This document shows positions 40,201 through 46,965 of a stretch of 64,000 nt of DNA, one piece after another (position 1 is the stretch's first letter; each line of letters begins with the position of its first letter). A model generated the notes under the pieces. It did no database searches. It was not told the DNA's origin and saw only the letters and a list, made by a program, of their open reading frames with translations. The translations under genes were made by a program, and so were the position numbers. This DNA is from Haliclystus octoradiatus (Eukaryota; Cnidaria; Staurozoa; Stauromedusae; Haliclystidae), in NCBI GenBank assembly GCA_916610825.1, contig OU744449.1:19933344-19997343 (forward strand), in the 5' to 3' direction.

Positions 40201-42413
40201 CTTACACAGGATAAAAAGAGACAAGCTTTCCTCTGTGTTGCATTATTTAACAGGTATGTAATCATTTTGGTGATCATTAACTAAACAGAGGCACAAGCAC
40301 AAAAGCATTGATGTGCTCAACCTGAAAAATCCAAATTAACTTCTGTACTTCTATTACAGGAGTTCATGAACAGTTCAGGGACAGTTCATGAACGTTGAAT
40401 AACCCCAATTTTTGTGAACTGTTCATGGACACTTTATGAGCAGTTTGTGGAAATTTAGTGCAATTTTACGTTCACGAACTGTTCATGAACTCCTGAAATG
40501 TTTTTTTTTTCCGCAGAGGTTTATAATAAAAATATCATGTGACAGCAGTATATTCAGACTAATTTGAACTGTAATAAATATAAAATAATGAATGGGTGCT
40601 CAACATTGATACAAAATTGTATATGAACAGTTCATATGAACAGTCCATAAGTAGTAGTAAAGTTCATGAACATGAAGAGTAGTTCATTAATAATTTACAA
40701 AACCGTCATGAATATTTCATGGATGATTAATTGAAAATCAATGAATGTGATTTGATTATTCTGTTCATAAACCATGCGATTGTTAAAGTTCATGTAAGGC
40801 ATGCCATTTGTATTCATGGAAATAAGGATGGAGGAAATTAGCAAAACGAAATACGTGTTATATAATTGTAACATCTACAATTCTACATTTTATATACTGC
40901 ATATTAATAATTAATAGTTTGGATAATGAGTTGTTTTGCTTATCCATGATATATTGAAATTAGTTAGAGTGTTATGTCTGATTCATCGAGCCAAACAAAA
41001 CAATGCACTTGCATAAATTATTTCTGAAGAAGAGTTTCCTTAAAAAAAATGTATGTCATAAAAATATCTTGTAAGATTAAACAAAATCCAACTGATTTGA
41101 AATCAAAGAGGATCTACTTTTGAGAGATTCGAAACATGCGAGATATGTGGCGTTATTGGTGTAGCAAATATTAGGTGTAAGAGAGGCAGCATATTCTTCA
41201 AATGTGACCAACACCAACACTGCTGTCGAGCCATTTTGAGAAAATCAAACATTTTAGTTATAGGAATTGGAAAAGTAGAGTTATTGGTATAAAACCTCAG
41301 TAGCTTTATAATATCAATTAGTTGAATTATATTTTAATTATTCTGCTTCAAAAGCTATGAAGCCCAGAAATTAAAAAGCTATCTAGATTGTTAATGGTTA
41401 TAAGTCTATAATGTTTCTGCCGTAGTTATCAATCTAATTTTTTTCAATTAAATGTTAGACTTATTGCTCATGGTGATCTAAACTCTGGGTCTCTAACAGC
41501 ATTGGCTGGTAAGCTATGGAGTATAGTAAAGAAGAATGGACAGGCAGATAGCAAAGTTCTGGTATGTGTTAAAGTATAGAATAATAATAGTGATATAGTA
41601 TATATGCAGGGGTATGTGTCAGAGGTGTACGGAGTCTGAAATTTTCATACTACGAATCCAAACAATGTCCTAATAATAGAAGCATTGTACTCCAAATCCG
41701 GCTCTGAAAATGTAAGAAAAATAGACTCCAACTCCGACTCCCTCTCTATAATATTTCGGACAAACTCCTGTAAAAAGTCTGAAAATAGATTAATTTATCA
41801 ATCTCAAATTAAGCAAACATAGAAACGTACACCATGGGTACACAAGATATTACAATTATCTGAAATAAGTAGCCAATCCAGCTTCTACGTAAAAATATCT
41901 AGACAATTTTCAACTTGAAATGGTTTGAGAAATTAGCAGAACTGCATTCTAGACTCCAGCTCCTGACTGGTAAAACATTCGCTCCAGTCCGGCTCTTGCC
42001 AAAATGTGGACACTTCTGCCGGAAATTGACTCCACCTCCTGTGCACATGGGTTCACCAAAGGATGCTATAATCTATAACCAACTACCTGGAAAGACACTG
42101 GTGTTGATCAGGCAAAAAATAGTAATTTATAATTCAATCAAATCAAGCCTAGTTTGAACGCTTTTGTGACTGTTATATGGAATGCATAGAGAATTTAAGT
42201 AGTTACTTCTGGGGCATCATGTCAGAAATCCAGATAGACCTAGTATAGCATTTTATGTATGCTTGCTTGCAAGAGGATTTGAAACCAAGTGTGTTCAAGA
42301 TTACTCATTCACCAATCTTGTTTCAGGCTTCAATCACAAAGTACATCGTTAGACGTAGCAGCCATGAAAAGACATGGACTTCATTGGCTAATGCAATCAA
42401 GAGCAATTCATAA
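2788..42413 (+). CDS. VPS35L: VPS35L, Retriever/Commander endosomal recycling subunit, 37 coding exons
   Basis: Joined exons give about 955 residues (human 963) that follow human VPS35L from end to end. Seen: N-terminal belt with two DPLS motifs ([12 protein letters not shown], then VDPLS), [130 protein letters not shown]. Known role: with VPS26C and VPS29 it forms Retriever, which recycles SNX17 cargo from endosomes. Exons: 2788-2801, 3464-3560, 4109-4258, 5139-5258, 6641-6671, 7382-7455, 8434-8502, 9682-9741, 11414-11498, 12241-12415, 13072-13119, 16556-16649, 17304-17381, 20234-20279, 21303-21379, 21848-21891, 22588-22644, 22734-22788, 23582-23662, 23777-23812, 24547-24600, 26921-27001, 27469-27531, 28373-28458, 28887-28967, 30151-30214, 31012-31110, 31275-31352, 32189-32303, 32978-33034, 33740-33822, 35848-35985, 37003-37030, 37872-37987, 40210-40253, 41459-41561, 42327-42413. 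All junctions are GT-AG and in phase. The first 14-base exon is the least certain. Confidence 0.95.
5538..5690. repeat. Foldback: 62-base arms around a 28-base loop
   Basis: Arms 5538-5599 and 5628-5690 are near-perfect inverted copies, differing mainly in an 11-base stretch beside GGGTAGCG. Each arm contains TGTGACGTATCAG, with a CRE-like TGACGT. It lies in a VPS35L intron. Confidence 0.75.
5699..6319. mobile_element. Putative MITE with 19-base inverted ends
   Basis: TAATATCCAGCGAGATTTC at 5699 matches GAAATCTCGCTGGGTATTA ending at 6319 in reverse complement, 18 of 19. The interior contains three copies of GATTGGTTA, with CACACGTG and CACGTGTG in mirrored positions. No transposase and no clear target duplication. 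Confidence 0.45.
6895..7070. mobile_element. pogo/Tigger-like MITE, copy 1
   Basis: Starts CAGTGAAACCTGTATATAAC and ends with the inverse of CAGTCAAACCTGTTATAACG, flanked by TA on both sides, the Tc1/mariner-pogo target. Its 176 bases are close to the copy at 27649-27823. Repeated sub-blocks such as CCATTATAGACA and CACTATAGACAGGTGGC lie inside. Confidence 0.75.
7765..7933. mobile_element. hAT-like MITE family A (CAGGGT ends), copy 1
   Basis: Begins CAGGGTTTGGCAAAAGG and ends GGACCCTG, with flanks GCCACTAC (7757-7764) and ATCACTAC (7934-7941), an 8-base target duplication with two changes. Strongly similar to the copy at 50084-50258, including TTCAGCCTT, TTGACCAATAAAT and CCGGAATCTA. Confidence 0.7.
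9243..9445. mobile_element. GTTCATGAAC palindrome element
   Basis: Array of TTCATGAA/GTTCATGAAC units (for example ATTGTTCATGAAGCC and GAACTGTTCATGAAATC), opening with CCCCTGCTCATGA and closing near TTTGTTTCACACGTG. One of about sixteen loci of this family in the window. Confidence 0.5.
10075..10205. mobile_element. Degenerate GTTCATGAAC element
   Basis: Scattered TTCATGAAC, TCATGAAA and AGTTCA units between exons 8 and 9 of VPS35L. More diverged than most copies; the ends are not defined. Confidence 0.35.
11088..11251. repeat. Foldback element, about 75-base arms (GATCATCAGAC family)
   Basis: Left arm 11088-11163 and right arm 11177-11251 are inverted copies with about eight differences around a 13-base loop. 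Core words: GAGTTTCACACGTTTACTTT and CATCAGAC. A related half-copy is at 13806-13950, which shares the outer block ending ATGCTCTGTCTTAACAAACA. Confidence 0.7.
12580..12765. mobile_element. GTTCATGAAC palindrome element
   Basis: Dense run of TTCATGAAGTG and GTTCATGA units followed by a mirrored set ending TGTTTTTCACAAGGG. Lies in the intron after the 12241-12415 exon of VPS35L. Confidence 0.6.
13657..13684. repeat. (TA)n microsatellite
   Basis: About fourteen TA units in a VPS35L intron. Confidence 0.9.
13806..13950. repeat. Half-copy of the 11 kb foldback family
   Basis: Shares AAGCCTTTTC, TTACTCGGAGTTTCACACG and GATCATCAGAC with 11088-11251, then carries the reverse of that copy's outer flank (TATTATGCTCTGTCTTAACA). 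Only one arm is present. Confidence 0.55.
16828..16890. mobile_element. Fragment of a GTTCATGAAC element
   Basis: A few units (TTCATGAACTTAG, GACCTGTTCATGAAAA) after exon 16556-16649; no clear ends. Confidence 0.35.
20989..21254. mobile_element. hAT-like MITE family B (CAGAGCCATCTA ends), copy 1
   Basis: 31-base inverted ends starting CAGAGCCATCTATTTTCAAG on the left; the right end reads AGTAGATGGCTCTG. Flanks GACGGTAT (20981-20988) and GACGGTAC (21255-21262) are an 8-base target duplication with one change. It ends 48 bases before the exon at 21303. Second copy at 28003-28284. Confidence 0.8.
22060..22247. mobile_element. GTTCATGAAC palindrome element, dense copy
   Basis: At least a dozen units (AGTTCATGAACAAGTTCATG, GAACTGTTCATGAACTC) with a direct duplication of the CTGTTCATGAAGTGTTC and GAACTCTTT block. 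Ends in a T-run followed by GCCGGGAG. Confidence 0.65.
23265..23410. repeat. Degraded pogo/Tigger-like fragment
   Basis: Contains AATAACAGCCAGCCAATGAC, GTAGATAAATTGG, GGTGACCGTTATA and GTATAGAGGTTT, which recall the MITEs at 6895 and 27649 but without intact ends. Confidence 0.4.
24212..24315 (-). mobile_element. Truncated SINE tail, same family as 34678-35074
   Basis: GTCCTACTGAAGGCACTCAT, then ACCGCTC and GAGTAGCTTTCTTTA, parallels GCCCTACCGAAGGCACCCGT, then ACCACTC and GAGTGGCTTTATTCG of the 34.7 kb copy. The tRNA-like head is missing. Confidence 0.5.
25071..25418. mobile_element. GTTCATGAAC element split by a SINE
   Basis: Begins CCCCTGCAAAAAACAATTCA and ends GAACTGGTTTTTCACAGGGG, the family's typical ends. 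A SINE occupies 25162-25390, so the host element was there first. Confidence 0.7.
25162..25390 (-). mobile_element. tRNA-derived SINE (family B), with 13-base target duplication
   Basis: On the minus strand it opens with a tRNA-like head: TGGTGTAGTGGTTTGGGCGC as A-box region and GGGTTCAATTCC as B-box. It ends in a T-run on the plus strand (the poly-A tail). Flanks GAACTCCTTAACT (25149-25161) and GAACTCCTGAACT (25391-25403) are the target duplication with one change. A related copy is at 56853-57085. Confidence 0.8.
25419..25490. mobile_element. Second, shorter GTTCATGAAC copy beside the nested one
   Basis: TGTTCATGAACAGTTAAGG through to TTTTTCAGGGG; only the right end is typical. It may be a tandem remnant of the preceding element. 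Confidence 0.5.
27021..27401. mobile_element. Long foldback element filling a VPS35L intron
   Basis: The left half (AAAATAACTAAAAAAGTTGA, TTGGTCAAAGTTTGAA, TTTGTGACGTCACTATT) is repeated inverted in the right half (CAAACTTTACCAATCAAC, TTTTTTAGTTATTTTG, GAATAGTGACGCCACAAA). Arms are about 170 bases around a roughly 30-base centre. The intron runs 27002-27468, so the element makes up most of it. Confidence 0.7.
27649..27823. mobile_element. pogo/Tigger-like MITE, copy 2
   Basis: CAGTGAAACCTGTATATAAC at the left, inverse CAGTCAAACCTGTTATAACG at the right, TA on both sides, 175 bases. Close to copy 1 along its whole length. Confidence 0.75.
28003..28284. mobile_element. hAT-like MITE family B, copy 2, perfect 8-base target duplication
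   Basis: Ends CAGAGCCATCTATTTACAAG and, at the right, inverse CAAAACCATCTATTTTCAAG. ACCCTCAC occurs at 27995-28002 and again at 28285-28292. The interior shares ATGTGCCGCTAT, GACAGATGCCAG and CACTTGATTTT/CACGTGATTTT with copy 1. Confidence 0.85.
29222..29340. repeat. Foldback-family fragment (48 kb type)
   Basis: ATATTATCCAATAGTAGTAA, AACAGTGCTCGATGTCAGTT, GACAGAGCTGTAATTATAAA and AGTCAAAGACTACACATTTT match, inverted, the right flank and arm of the palindrome at 48221-48417. Confidence 0.6.
31480..31630. mobile_element. GTTCATGAAC element, diverged
   Basis: Units such as TGTTCATGAACTGTTTGTGA, GGTTCATGAACATTAAATGG and TTTTGTTCATGGACTGTT between exons 27 and 28 of VPS35L (31275-31352 and 32189-32303). 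Confidence 0.5.
32015..32105. repeat. Imperfect tandem repeat, about 29-base unit, three copies
   Basis: TGTTTACCTTGCCAACCCTG, then GATCAATC, is repeated three times with slight changes in the intron just before the 32189 exon. Confidence 0.7.
32517..32752. mobile_element. GTTCATGAAC palindrome element
   Basis: Starts CAGCTGCGAAAAATAATTAA, then GGAGTTCATGAACGC; ends CCATGAACTGTTTTTCACGA. The AT-rich middle has fewer units. Confidence 0.6.
33295..33630. mobile_element. GTTCATGAAC element(s), long or double copy
   Basis: Units at 33297-33310, about 33435-33550 and 33555-33625 (TAGTTCATGAAGCG, GTTCATGAACTTTCC, CTTCCATGAACTGTTTTGAT). Probably two overlapping or nested copies just before the 33740 exon. 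Confidence 0.5.
34171..34215. repeat. (TA)n microsatellite
   Basis: About 22 uninterrupted TA units in a VPS35L intron. Confidence 0.9.
34678..35074 (-). mobile_element. tRNA-derived SINE (family C), about 397 bases, perfect 13-base target duplication
   Basis: On the minus strand: a tRNA-like head with GTTAGCTCAGATGGCAGAGC (A-box) and TGTGGTTCAAATCCCCC (B-box), then about 270 bases of body. CTAAGATCCCTTA lies on both sides (34665-34677 and 35075-35087). Three extra CTAAGAT units stand at the head end. A 5'-truncated relative is at 24212-24315. Confidence 0.85.
35281..35402. mobile_element. GTTCATGAAC palindrome element, well-formed copy
   Basis: CCCCTGAGAAACACGGTCCA then GGAGTTCATGAACAG at the left, GAACTAGTTCATGGATTG in the middle, TTTTTTCTCGCGGGG at the right. 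Confidence 0.7.
35459..35560. mobile_element. GTTCATGAAC element, second copy in the same intron
   Basis: AGAGGTTTAGGAGTTCATAA, then TGGTTCATGAAATTTTCATG and GTTCACTGAGGTCATAAACC. Diverged; right end unclear. Confidence 0.5.
36098..36195. mobile_element. Degenerate GTTCATGAAC element
   Basis: CCCCTGTGATGAAAAAAGTT at the left and TGTGTTCATGAACTGTA at the right; the middle has lost most units. Confidence 0.45.
37318..37535 (+). mobile_element. tRNA-like SINE, plus strand (family D)
   Basis: TGATAGCTCAGTGGCAAAGT fits an A-box, and a degenerate B-box, GCGACTCGATTTC, follows about 30 bases on. The body ends GACTGTAAAATATAATG, followed by a (TTA)n tail. No acceptor stem pairs, so it is not a working tRNA gene. 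Confidence 0.55.
38124..38200. mobile_element. GTTCATGAAC element, minimal 77-base copy
   Basis: The clearest view of the ends: CCCCTGTGAAAAACAGTCCA on the left, the inverse CCCTGCAGAAAGCAGTCCAG on the right, with only three units (AGTTCATGAACTG and two variants) between. Confidence 0.75.
39383..39530. repeat. Fragment of a pogo/Tigger-like element
   Basis: TACAGTCAAACTCCTCGTAA then GCGACTACTC, with an inverted partner GTCGCTTACAAGGAGTGG. Left end typical, right end not found. Confidence 0.45.
40358..40522. mobile_element. GTTCATGAAC palindrome element
   Basis: CAGGAGTTCATGAACAGTTC at the left; ACGAACTGTTCATGAACTCC at the right, then a T-run and CCGCAGAGG. Confidence 0.65.
40624..40800. mobile_element. 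GTTCATGAAC element, diverged neighbour
   Basis: GAACAGTTCATATGAACAGT, AAGTTCATGAACATG and later TTCATAAACC units; ends not defined. Confidence 0.4.
41620..42041. mobile_element. Possible hAT-like element rich in ACTCC motifs
   Basis: Left CAGAGGTGTACGGAGTCTGA and right ATTGACTCCACCTCCTG look like diverged inverted ends. The interior repeats CTCCAACTCCGACTCC-type words. No target duplication is recognisable. Confidence 0.35.
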
Positions 42414-42581
42414 CAAAAATTATTACTACTTTCTGATGTATTCTCAGTCAGCAATCAATATATAAATTTCAAATGCTATATAATATTTACAAAGATGTAA
42501 TCCAATCGATGATTATGTCATATTTTTTATAGAAAATTAAGTGCGTTGTGATTAATTATATTTACACCCTCAAAATGATGA
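42414..42581. other. 168-base gap between convergent VPS35L and ATF4 stop codons
   Basis: AT-rich stretch holding the 3' untranslated ends of both genes. No canonical AATAAA is seen for either strand inside it; a TATAAA variant for the plus strand is near 42463. The two transcripts therefore probably overlap at their 3' ends. Confidence 0.5.
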
Positions 42582-43623
42582 TTACGAAATAGGCAAGTTA
42601 CTATTGGCTGGCTGAACTTGATTACTTGGGTTCACTGTAACTATGGTAACAGTTTGATTGGATTTCGCTAATCTTGCTTTGATGACATCTAGCATCAGTG
42701 TTTTTAAATAGTCAATCTCAGTTTGTAGAGTACCAACTTTTGTTTTCAATGTATTGTTCTTATCCTCTAGTTCATTGGCTTCACACAATAATTCGCTGAA
42801 TTCATCTTTCTTTTTTATTCTATATCGCGTTGCTGCATTTCTATTTTGTGACTTCTTTCTAGATTTCTGTTCTGGAGTCTTCTGTTTGCGTGCTGGTTTG
42901 ACGTAAGGAGCAGCAGATGATGATAAATGTTTTTCGGCTTTGATAGGTCCGGCTTCGGACACCTCTTGAGGTGATGTTTGATCAGAAGTGACTGAGTTTA
43001 TTAAATCAAATAAAGACTGAATTTCAGGGTCTCCACTTTCAAGAGTAACATTAATAGGAGATGATTGTCCATCTGAGTATATACTTTCATCGATAGAAGC
43101 TGGTGATAATTCTGATACATCGACCCCACGAGTCGGCGATAGAACCGATAAATCGGAAGAAGTCGGAGACAAAACATCAGAGGGAATTGGTGATAAACTC
43201 TGAATGTCGAAAGATGACGTAGTTGAGCAAGATGGAGATGGTGAAACGGAAAAGTTAGCAGAATCATAACCCCCATTCAGCCAATCCACGGTTGAGAAGT
43301 CATTGAGGTTATTTGTTCCAACATCCAAAGTCTCCGTTAGCCAGGAATTTGTTGGAAGATCTAGTGAAAAATGAAAAACAAAAATAATGAAAACTTGATT
43401 CTCAATCACAACAATGGGGATGAAATCCATGAATATCATGTTGTTTTTTACCGTTGCTGAAGTCCAAGTCATCGAGTATTGTGTTGCCAAAATTAAGGGT
43501 GCTTTCGCTATTAGATTTTTCATTTCTGTTATTTTTCACTGCTTCCAAGTCAAGCAGGCCCTCGGTCCCTAAGGAGTAGAACTCCTCGTTCAAGTATTCC
43601 AAATTCATTGTGTCTGATATCAT
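42582..43623 (-). CDS. ATF4: ATF4-type bZIP stress transcription factor, two coding exons
   Basis: Coding exons are 43623-43452 and 43360-42582, with a 91-base GT-AG intron, giving 316 residues (human ATF4 351). The C-terminal bZIP is clear: basic region about residues 221-247 with NRNAATRYRIKKK (human NKTAATRYRQKKR), then a leucine zipper to about 287 (NELEDKNNTLKTKVGTLQTE, IDYLKTLMLDV). The acidic N-terminal half is serine- and aspartate-rich, with repeated SP sites and the short motif FSTVDWL, like human FSGTDWM. Known role: dimerises with C/EBP-type partners and drives amino-acid, redox and unfolded-protein stress genes when eIF2 is phosphorylated. The ATG at 43623 is chosen because an in-frame TAG lies 30 bases upstream (43653-43651) with no ATG between. 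The leader carries two uORFs described separately. ATF4 rather than ATF5 is preferred from the leader design, but one ancestral ATF4/5 gene is possible. Confidence 0.92.
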
Positions 43624-43793
43624 GTTGTTCAGTTTTCTTTGCTGATAAAGCTAGGTTGAATCCATTTAAAGATCTGGAAAATAAGTAAGACATAATGAAA
43701 ATTTGGTAAACTGGAATTGCTTGTTTCATGTTCTCGGGAAGTAGAGATACTGTGCATTGAAATGTGGAAAGAATAAATAACAACTTACGCCAT
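43550..43793 (-). promoter_or_regulatory. ATF4 uORF2, overlaps the main start out of frame
   Basis: ATG at 43793 sits five bases before a strong donor (ATGGC then GTAAGT at 43788). Spliced to the acceptor at 43673, it reads MASLNGFNLALSAKKTEQHD and on to a stop at 43552-43550, 42 residues in all. It passes the ATF4 ATG at 43623 in another frame and overlaps the main coding region by 74 bases. A at -3 and G at +4 make it a strong start. This is the inhibitory uORF2 layout known from vertebrates: its use blocks ATF4 synthesis in unstressed cells, and slow reinitiation under eIF2 phosphorylation bypasses it. A second tiny ORF of four codons (43665-43651, in the ATF4 frame) lies between. Confidence 0.8.
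43674..43788 (-). other. ATF4 5'-leader intron interrupting uORF2
   Basis: 115-base intron on the minus strand, with donor GTAAGT at 43788 and acceptor TTTTCCAG ending at 43674. Removing it joins the first five bases of uORF2 to the rest. The intron separates uORF1 and the uORF2 start from the main coding exon. Confidence 0.75.
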
Positions 43794-43852
43794 GATTGTT
43801 GATTGTTCTGTTGCAAGTGCTGTTATGCACTTGGTTGCTGTTGCAATGCTTT

Positions 43853-43864
43853 TTAAGCAGCCAT
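43853..43864 (-). promoter_or_regulatory. ATF4 uORF1, three codons plus stop
   Basis: Reads ATGGCTGCTTAA on the minus strand (Met-Ala-Ala-stop), with G at -3 and G at +4, a good start context. It lies in the first leader exon, 59 bases before the uORF2 start and with no other ATG between. Vertebrate ATF4 uORF1 is likewise three codons and promotes reinitiation. The match of size and order is seen; the function is inferred. Confidence 0.8.
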
Positions 43865-43956
43865 TTCGCAAAAATTTCGAGCGGAGTTTAGGTGATGAAA
43901 CGTTGAGAAATAATGAGCGTAGAAAAGAACGACACGTAGTACTAAATCGAGCAGGC

Positions 43957-44075
43957 TGATGCAAGAAAATTGGGAAATAAATGATGACATCATTTTAAAC
44001 CAATCGAAATACGATGATCTGACCAATCGAAATCGAAATTAAGCACGTGATAAGTGCATGTGCCTTCATCACGTG
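43957..44075 (-). promoter_or_regulatory. ATF4 promoter block: CARE-like, CRE-like, CCAAT and CACGTG sites
   Basis: Just upstream of the ATF4 leader lie TTGCATCA (minus strand, 43957-43964, the core of the C/EBP-ATF response element), the near-palindrome ATGATGACATCAT (43981-43993, CRE-like), two CCAAT boxes (44000-44004 and 44023-44027) and two CACGTG E-boxes (44044-44049 and 44070-44075). The sites are seen in the sequence. Binding, and an autoregulatory use of the CARE-like site, are inferred. Transcription probably starts between 43865 and 43957, but no TATA box fixes it. Confidence 0.5.
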
Positions 44076-44079
44076 CAAA

Positions 44080-46965
44080 ACAAATTCTTAAAAAAAAACA
44101 AACCTCTCTTACAACTTATATTGCGAGGCCATTTAAACATAGCTAGAAAAAGTCGAAAAAAGAAAGGCTGAGACTATTTGACAGGCAGTGCAATACGCAT
44201 GCGCAAGAGTGAATACGTCATACTTTATTGATTCAAGTGATTGATAAACTGCCTGTCAAATAGCGCTGGGATTTATTTGACAGGCAGTTTCGAAAGATTA
44301 ATTATTACACTGCCTACCATTTAGGAAGCGGAACTATTTGACAGGCAGTCTTGGCTCAAAGTAATAAAATGTATAACAGTATATTTTGTTGCTTTTGACT
44401 GAAAAATTACTAGATTGGTTGCCCATCCAGGAAGCTGGTGGACAATTTGAAGGACAGTCTATTAGACTATTGGATAGTTGGTAAAATATTGTTGCTCTGC
44501 AAAATTTTGGCAAAGGAATTATCACTGTTAGATTGCCTGCCATTTAACCAACGGGGCTGTTTGACAGACATCATTTGCAGTATTGACTTACATGTTGTTT
44601 ATAGTCATAGAGGTATTATTAATTGCATGACAGGCAGCCATACATTTTGTTTCAATAATCCTGATCTGTGGCCATGTCAGAAGATTAGGTAGATTGTCTC
44701 TCATTTATAATATAGGACTATTTGACAGGCATCACACATTTTTGTAGGATCATTTGACGACAAGCATTTGATTAGAAATTTAAATTTACTATGAAATGCA
44801 GCTACATCTGATGACGGAGTTGTGCATCGTCAACAGGTGGCCATTCACAACAGGGTATCGAAAAATGTTATACAATATAAATATGAACAAAGAAAGTAGT
44901 TGACAAGTGTAAATAAAAAAATTAATTGATATAAATCAAGCTGCATGATTACGATTGTATGTACATTGTGTTTGCAGACAATCACAGTTATTTCAGAGAT
45001 TACAGGCATATCTTGTAGAAGTTCCACATTCTACATTTAGAAATAACACAATTATATCTATTGTCAATCGGATGACACTAATTGATGTCATCCAATTGCT
45101 CCGACTTGTTCAAGTAGAATCTGTCTTTCAATAAGAACATACAATTATGTGAGACGTCGGAAATCCACTGAAAAAAACAATTGACAGGTTAAACAACAGC
45201 CACAACAACAGTTTCAAATGTTGGTGATGTATAATTACTTCAAATATATCAGGTTGATAGGCTTAGAGAGGAAAAATATGTGTGAATGTCGATCGATAAT
45301 GTATGATATTAATTGGGCCTCCTTATGAAAGTTCAAAACTTTTGACATATGGTAGATTTAGATTCTTTGATTACTAAGAACTACACCAAGTCATTTTGTT
45401 AGGCAAGAGATTTTCTTACTTGCAGTCAAGCAAGTAACCATGCGTAAGAGTGTTTTACATCACATAACCGTCGTCTCGTCGTTTCTTGAGGTCATCCTGG
45501 TGAACTCTATTCGACTAGCACTTGTTAGATAATTTCTGCGTTCTTCATTTTAACATAGATGATGTTGGCAGTCCTTTTACTTTATTTCATGACTGATTAC
45601 TGGATTTGAACAGTTGAACCATTAACAAACTGAAAGGAGCAAAATTGACCGGCAGGCGCTACGCACTTGGGATCACGTGCATGTTTATTGTTCGTAACAC
45701 AATGTACATTGTTGACATGAAATTATAACAGATTAGGCCTGCGTATAACAATAGTTTCAAAGCGAGACGGTTGAATTACGCTAAGCATAAATTCAACTTG
45801 TGCTCGCAGCGGTCGCCGGTCAATCTTGCCCCTTTAACACTCTTTCTTGTTATTAGTCACATTGATCATTACTATATTGAAATCATTTCGTATATCTTCT
45901 GTACTTCTTGCAATTCAAATTCAACATATTTGCAGAGAATTGTATAGGCAATAAGCAATGTTGCAAAGAATTGCAATAAAATCCCAAACTTAACTGCAAA
46001 AAGAAAAGAATTTTGATCAATTTAGCATGCATGTATGTATGTTTATGTGAAGTGAAACTGGTTGAGTGGTTTTATCATATGTCAGCCCTCAGAAATAGTA
46101 CCACATACATTAACAAAGGCAACTTCCTTTTAACTCTTATACACATTCAATTTGACAGCCTAGCTGCCTATGGTAATTTCACTAGGCGGTAAGTGATTGT
46201 AAATTTTGTGAAGTATTGTATAGGCTAGTCAAAGTAAATGTTGAGAGATTGGTAGGTCCTTGTAGAGTAGGCTAGCTAGTGAATTCGTTATAAGGTGACG
46301 CGTAACGGACTAACGGTTAATCTTTCAGTACTAATCTTCAAGTCTCATAGTAAAATTGTTGCTACATAAGTTTGAGACTGAGAGCAATTAAAACACAGCA
46401 AACATGCATCTACCTGAGTATGATTTTACTGGATACCTGTAAAAATGAGATATAAATGATATCATGAAAGGAAAAGGTGCATTTTTAGCAAAATCGTCTA
46501 AAAACATTTATCTTGACATGTTAGAGGACGTTCAATGTAAAAACCAAACGATCGACTTCGTCTAGAGCATACAGGATAAAGATTTCAGTTACAGTAGTGG
46601 GTTAAATACTTACTGCTATAATAATAGTGTGCAAGATCAATTGATGGCTTATAGGAACCAGAAACAGCCTGAACGGTTGAACCAACTAGGAACATCAGAA
46701 ATTCTTACCAAGAGTTAAAGGTAGCCTTCGACTTTCTCGAGCCCATTCGCACGAATCACAATAAACCAACCAAATTGACAAGTTTTAGAGCAACACAGAT
46801 TACATAATTAAAAACTATTAGGTTGAAATAAACTTGAATGAAAAGGCATCCAAGGTGACTGACTGTCTGATAAGTTTGATATCAGCCACGATTCATAGTT
46901 TCAAACCGTCGACCAAGACAACTCTGATTTGATTTGAATTTAGCGCAAAGGTGAGATTGCCATCC
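44080..46965. other. ATF4-COQ7 divergent intergenic region
   Basis: Besides the ATF4 promoter block and the 44.17-44.73 kb motif cluster (listed separately), nothing coding is convincing here. An NRF1-like TACGCATGCGCA lies at 44194-44205. A GC-richer stretch at 45640-45840 contains GGCAGGCGCTACGC and GCAGCGGTCGCCGG. The open frames present are short and unrelated to anything recognised. Confidence 0.5.
44174..44732. repeat. Cluster of CTATTTGACAGGCAGT motifs in both orientations
   Basis: Exact or near-exact copies at 44174-44189 (+), 44248-44263 (-, a perfect inverse of the first), 44274-44288 (+, one base short), 44334-44349 (+) and 44718-44732 (+, partial), with weaker relatives at 44309-44324, 44531-44575 and 44636. 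The core TGACAGG matches the TALE-homeodomain (MEIS/TGIF) site. They may be short ends of small MITEs or a regulatory cluster. A further relative, ACTGCCTACCAAATAG, lies beside the COQ7 start at 46998-47013. Confidence 0.6.

Noticed and set aside
41620-42157. Protein-coding gene in the ACTCC-rich stretch (frame 41915-42157)
   Set aside because: Repeat-derived sequence between two VPS35L exons, with no homology recognised.
42685-43276. Additional open frames on the minus strand under ATF4
   Set aside because: Other-frame shadows of the ATF4 coding exon, rich in codons produced by its Ser/Pro repeats; the uORF2 frame was kept for independent reasons.
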